Source: Streptomyces sp. H27-C3
GTDB taxonomy: Bacteria > Actinomycetota > Actinomycetes > Streptomycetales > Streptomycetaceae
Direction: 5' to 3'
Length of the DNA: 64,000 bases
Assembly (NCBI RefSeq): GCF_030063415.1
Contig: NZ_JASITA010000032.1
Span: 11,100-75,099, forward strand
In this document: positions 60,817 through 64,000 of the stretch, one piece after another
How positions within the stretch are numbered: position 1 is the first letter of the stretch
Layout: every line of letters begins with the position of its first letter
Notes under the pieces: model-generated
Told to the model about the DNA's origin: nothing
What the model saw: only the letters and a program-made list of their open reading frames with translations
The model's database searches: none
Position numbers and translations under genes: made by a program

Positions 60817-60962
60817 TCTGGTTGCATTGCGGGCGGTGTGAAGACCGACCTTCTCGTTTCTCGCGTTGCACACGGGCGGTACGACCCCTTTGGGCCGTGC
60901 CGCCCGTACCCTTGTAGTAACTGGCATCAAATAGCGGGTGCCAAGACACTGGAGGAATTTCC

Positions 60963-61985
60963 ATGCTGATCGCTCAGCGCCCCTCGCTGACCGAAGAGGT
61001 CGTAGACGAGTACCGCTCCCGGTTCGTCATCGAGCCGCTGGAGCCGGGATTCGGTTACACCCTCGGCAACTCTCTGCGTCGTACGCTCCTCTCCTCGATC
61101 CCCGGCGCCGCTGTCACCAGCATCCGGGTCGACGGTGTCCTGCACGAGTTCACCACCGTGCCGGGCGTCAAGGAGGATGTGACCGACCTCATCCTCAACA
61201 TCAAGCAGCTCGTCGTCTCCTCGGAGCACGACGAGCCGGTCGTGATGTACCTGCGCAAGCAGGGTCCCGGCCTGGTCACCGCTGCTGACATCGCCCCGCC
61301 GGCCGGCGTCGAGGTCCACAATCCGGACCTCGTTCTCGCGACGCTCAACGGCAAGGGCAAGCTGGAGATGGAGCTGACCGTCGAGCGCGGTCGCGGCTAC
61401 GTCTCCGCCGTCCAGAACAAGCAGGTCGGTCAGGAGATCGGGCGCATCCCGATCGACTCGATCTACTCGCCGGTGCTCAAGGTCACGTACAAGGTCGAGG
61501 CGACCCGTGTCGAGCAGCGCACCGACTTCGACAAGCTGATCGTCGACGTCGAGACCAAGCAGGCCATGCGGCCGCGCGACGCCATGGCGTCCGCCGGTAA
61601 GACGCTGGTCGAGCTGTTCGGTCTGGCGCGCGAGCTCAACATCGACGCCGAGGGCATCGACATGGGCCCGTCGCCGACGGACGCGGCGCTCGCCGCCGAT
61701 CTCGCCCTGCCGATCGAGGAGCTTGAGCTCACCGTTCGGTCGTACAACTGCCTCAAGCGCGAGGGCATCCACTCCGTGGGTGAGCTCGTGGCGCGGTCCG
61801 AGGCCGACCTGCTCGACATCCGCAACTTCGGTGCGAAGTCGATCGACGAGGTCAAGGCGAAGCTGGCCGGCATGGGCCTGGCCCTCAAGGACAGCCCGCC
61901 CGGATTCGACCCGACCGCCGCCGCCGACGCCTTCGGCGCCGACGACGACGCGGACGCGGGCTTCGTCGAGACCGAGCAGTACTGA
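60963..61985 (+). CDS. rpoA: DNA-directed RNA polymerase subunit alpha
   Basis: Assembly scaffold and promoter-contact subunit. 340 residues: MLIAQRPSLTEEVVDEYRSR, FTLGNSLRRTLLSSIPGAAV-like GYTLGNSLRRTLLSS, and CTD (ELTVRSYNCLKREGIHSVGE near residue 250). Acidic C-terminus. Confidence 0.98.
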   Translation: MLIAQRPSLTEEVVDEYRSRFVIEPLEPGFGYTLGNSLRRTLLSSIPGAAVTSIRVDGVLHEFTTVPGVKEDVTDLILNIKQLVVSSEHDEPVVMYLRKQGPGLVTAADIAPPAGVEVHNPDLVLATLNGKGKLEMELTVERGRGYVSAVQNKQVGQEIGRIPIDSIYSPVLKVTYKVEATRVEQRTDFDKLIVDVETKQAMRPRDAMASAGKTLVELFGLARELNIDAEGIDMGPSPTDAALAADLALPIEELELTVRSYNCLKREGIHSVGELVARSEADLLDIRNFGAKSIDEVKAKLAGMGLALKDSPPGFDPTAAADAFGADDDADAGFVETEQY

Positions 61986-62071
61986 TCTTCCACGCTTCCG
62001 GCGCGCACTAGTTCGTCGGTAACTGACACCGGTACCTGATACGGCCGGTGCAGACATGAAGGAGAAACACC

Positions 62072-62590
62072 ATGCCGAAGCCCGCAAAGGGCGCCCGTCT
62101 GGGCGGCAGCGCTGCGCACGAGCGTCACCTTCTCGCGAACCTCGCGAAGGCACTGTTCGAGCACGGTCGCATCACGACGACGGAGGCCAAGGCCCGCCGC
62201 CTGCGCCCCGTCGCCGAGCGTCTGATCACCAAGGCGAAGCGTGGAGACATCCACAACCGTCGCCAGGTTCTGCAGACCATCACGGACAAGAGCATCGTGC
62301 ACACGCTCTTCACCGAGATCGGCCCGCGTTACGAGAACCGCCCCGGTGGTTACACGCGTATCACCAAGGTCGGTAGCCGTCGTGGCGACAACGCTCCCAT
62401 GGCTGTCATCGAGCTCGTCGAGGCCCTGACCGTGGCGCAGGCCGCCACCGGTGAGGCCGAGGCTGCGACCAAGCGCGCGGTGAAGGAAGACACCCTCAAG
62501 AAGGACGAGGCTGTCGAGGACGCCAAGGCTGAGGACACCAAGGTCGAGGACGCCAAGCCGGCCGACGAGGCCGCCGAGGAGTCCAAGTAG
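62072..62590 (+). CDS. rplQ: 50S ribosomal protein L17 with acidic extension
   Basis: 172 residues; core about 1-120 (KGARLGGSAAHERHLLANLA, NRRQVLQTITDKSIVHTLFT), then a Lys/Glu/Asp-rich tail of about 45 residues seen in actinomycetes. End of the alpha operon; terminator follows. Confidence 0.97.
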   Translation: MPKPAKGARLGGSAAHERHLLANLAKALFEHGRITTTEAKARRLRPVAERLITKAKRGDIHNRRQVLQTITDKSIVHTLFTEIGPRYENRPGGYTRITKVGSRRGDNAPMAVIELVEALTVAQAATGEAEAATKRAVKEDTLKKDEAVEDAKAEDTKVEDAKPADEAAEESK

Positions 62591-62625
62591 TCCTTGGACA
62601 CTCAGGTGTTCTGAAGACCACTGGG

Positions 62626-62672
62626 ACGGGCCCGCATCACCCTTCGGGGCGGTGCGGGCCCGTTCTGTTTTG
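62626..62672 (+). terminator. Terminator after rplQ
   Basis: ACGGGCCCGCA (62626-62636) pairs with TGCGGGCCCGT (62653-62663), followed by TCTGTTTTG. Ends the alpha operon, 14 bp before truA. Confidence 0.9.
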
Positions 62673-62685
62673 AGAGGATTCACTG

Positions 62686-63543
62686 GTGAGCGATGACGTG
62701 GAGCCCGGCTTCGTACGGGTGCGGCTGGATCTTTCGTACGACGGGAAGGACTTCTCGGGCTGGGCGAAGCAGCGGGAACGGCGGACGGTGCAGGGCGAGC
62801 TGGAGTCCGCGCTGAGCACCGTCATGCGGCTGGCCGAGCCGGTCTCCCTGACCGTCGCCGGACGTACGGACTCGGGCGTGCACGCGCGCGGCCAGGTCGC
62901 GCAGTTCGATGTGGCGGCCGACGTGTGGGAGGAGCACCGCGAGAAGCTGCCCAGGCGGCTCGCGGGTCGCCTCCCGCACGACGTACGGGTGTGGAGGGTG
63001 ACCGAGGCGCCCGCGGGCTTCAACGCGCGCTTCTCGGCGATCTGGCGGCGTTACGCGTACCGCGTGACGGACCACGTGGGTGGCGTCGATCCGCTGCTGC
63101 GCGGTCATGTGCTGTGGCACGACTGGCCGTTGGACGTCGACGCGATGAACGCCGCCGCCGCGCGGCTGCTCGGGGAGCACGACTTCGCGGCGTACTGCAA
63201 GAAGCGCGAGGGCGCGACGACCATCCGCACGCTCCAGAAGCTGAGTTGGGAGCGCGGCGCGGACGGGATCATCACGGCGACCGTGCGGGCCGACGCCTTC
63301 TGCCACAACATGGTGCGCTCGCTGGTCGGCGCGATGCTGTTCGTCGGCGACGGGCACCGGCCGGTGGAGTGGCCGGGGAAGGTGCTGGCGGCAGGCGTAC
63401 GGGACTCGGCCGTCCATGTCGTACGCCCACACGGCCTCACCCTGGAGGAAGTCGGTTACCCCGCCGACGAGTTGCTGGCCGCGCGCAGCCGCGAGGCCCG
63501 CAACATGCGGTCACTGCCCGACGGGAGCGGTGGCTGCTGCTGA
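62686..63543 (+). CDS. truA: tRNA pseudouridine synthase A
   Basis: Makes pseudouridine 38-40 in tRNA anticodon stems. 285 residues. Catalytic Asp in AGRTDSGVHARGQVAQFD near residue 62; FSGWAKQRERRTVQGELESA, and RIVYRITTD-like RYAYRVTDHV. GTG at 62686. The converging gene's stop lies 33 bp inside its 3' end. Confidence 0.96.
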   Translation: MSDDVEPGFVRVRLDLSYDGKDFSGWAKQRERRTVQGELESALSTVMRLAEPVSLTVAGRTDSGVHARGQVAQFDVAADVWEEHREKLPRRLAGRLPHDVRVWRVTEAPAGFNARFSAIWRRYAYRVTDHVGGVDPLLRGHVLWHDWPLDVDAMNAAAARLLGEHDFAAYCKKREGATTIRTLQKLSWERGADGIITATVRADAFCHNMVRSLVGAMLFVGDGHRPVEWPGKVLAAGVRDSAVHVVRPHGLTLEEVGYPADELLAARSREARNMRSLPDGSGGCC

Positions 63544-64000
63544 CGCCTGGGCGGTTCCCCGCCGGTGGATCTGACGGAAGGTGAACTCGGCGACGTCGTC
63601 ACCGGTCGTGAAGACTTCCTTGTCCGCCTTGGTGACGTTCTTGCCGTTGGTGAAGCCGCCCACGGTGAAGTAGGCGTACCGGCCGTACGCGTTGGTGGTC
63701 CTGCGGCAGACCGAGCCGCCCCGGCAGAAGGTGGGGACACCGGAGCCGGGGAGGGAGGCGAGGCCGCCGCTCGCCTGCTGCTTGGCCTTCTGGGCCTGCG
63801 CCTCGGTGTCGAAGACCGCCACGCCGACGGTGACGGCGACGCCGTCACCGCTGTAGGTCGCGCGGATGACCTGGTCGCAGCCGTTGCCCGCGAGTACGGA
63901 GCCGAGTGCGCCCTGGGTGGCCGCCGCGCAGCTCGTGGTGCGGTTCGTGGCGCCCTGGGCGTAGACGCGGTTGTTCGCCATCGTCAGCTTCTCGCCGGGG
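63511..64000 (-). CDS. Convergent hypothetical protein, C-terminal part (partial)
   Basis: Frame open to the window edge, so the N-terminus lies beyond base 64000; a MANNRVYAQG start at 63981 is possible but unlikely. About 155 residues visible: mixed fold with TTSCAAATQGALGSVLAGNG, FDTEAQAQKAKQQASG, YGRYAYFTVGGFTNGKNV. Probably an exported or membrane-anchored actinobacterial protein of unknown function. Confidence 0.6.
   Translation of the reverse strand, partial: PGEKLTMANNRVYAQGATNRTTSCAAATQGALGSVLAGNGCDQVIRATYSGDGVAVTVGVAVFDTEAQAQKAKQQASGGLASLPGSGVPTFCRGGSVCRRTTNAYGRYAYFTVGGFTNGKNVTKADKEVFTTGDDVAEFTFRQIHRRGTAQASAAATAPVGQ

Overview
The window is a Streptomyces (high-GC actinomycete) chromosome segment, about 70% G+C with strong GC3 bias. 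Evidence: the rplJL-rpoBC, rpsL-rpsG-fusA-tuf and S10-spc-alpha order; GTG/TTG starts on many ribosomal genes; a zinc-type S14; a NusG with a long acidic N-terminus; WhiB-like and XRE/DUF397 regulator families; and murB, an aspC-type aminotransferase and tRNA-Trp upstream of secE.

Layout. 1-4 kb: murB (+), an adenosine-deaminase family gene and an aspartate aminotransferase (both -), then tRNA-Trp(CCA). 4-16.3 kb: secE-nusG, rplK-rplA, rplJ-rplL behind an L10-leader-like attenuator, then rpoB-rpoC, closed by a strong terminator. 16.4-30.3 kb: an accessory island between rpoC and rpsL. Its core is a minus-strand, headless siphophage-type tail module in canonical order: tail terminator, tail tube, two overlapping chaperone ORFs with a slippery G run, coiled-coil protein, short tape measure, distal tail, tip/hub, fibre, amidase, holin and XhlA-like protein. 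Beside it lie a WhiB-like / zinc protein / MerR-HTH operon and a divergent XRE repressor. No capsid, portal, terminase, integrase or replication gene is visible. The best reading is a domesticated non-contractile (F-type) tailocin or another tail-like particle. 30.4-35.1 kb: rpsL, rpsG, fusA, tuf. 35.1-45 kb: a second accessory zone with a frameshifted PIG-L deacetylase lipoprotein, an Rpn-like nuclease with a two-module C-terminal-only partner, an Uma2-type protein, an HTH/zinc-ribbon protein, an anti-sigma-like ATPase, an XRE-DUF5753/DUF397 cluster, a decayed IS5-like element fused to an E2 acyltransferase fragment, and an orphan double-glycine leader peptide. 45.3-62.6 kb: S10, spc and alpha operons (rpsJ to rplO, secY-adk-map, infA-rpmJ-rpsM-rpsK-rpoA-rplQ). 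62.7-64 kb: truA and the end of a convergent exported-type protein.

How it works together. The housekeeping genes make the ribosome, RNA polymerase, elongation factors and the Sec channel. Several blocks end in strong hairpins, so they look like separately controlled units. Two r-protein operons (rpsL and rpsJ) share a nearly identical 26-nt leader hairpin. Accessory genes sit at the joints between these units. The tail island carries its own divergent regulators, a TTGCG/CGCAA operator array, internal hairpins and a lysis cassette, so it looks like a self-contained inducible system. The second zone shows repeated decay (single-base frameshifts, IS insertion, gene fragments).
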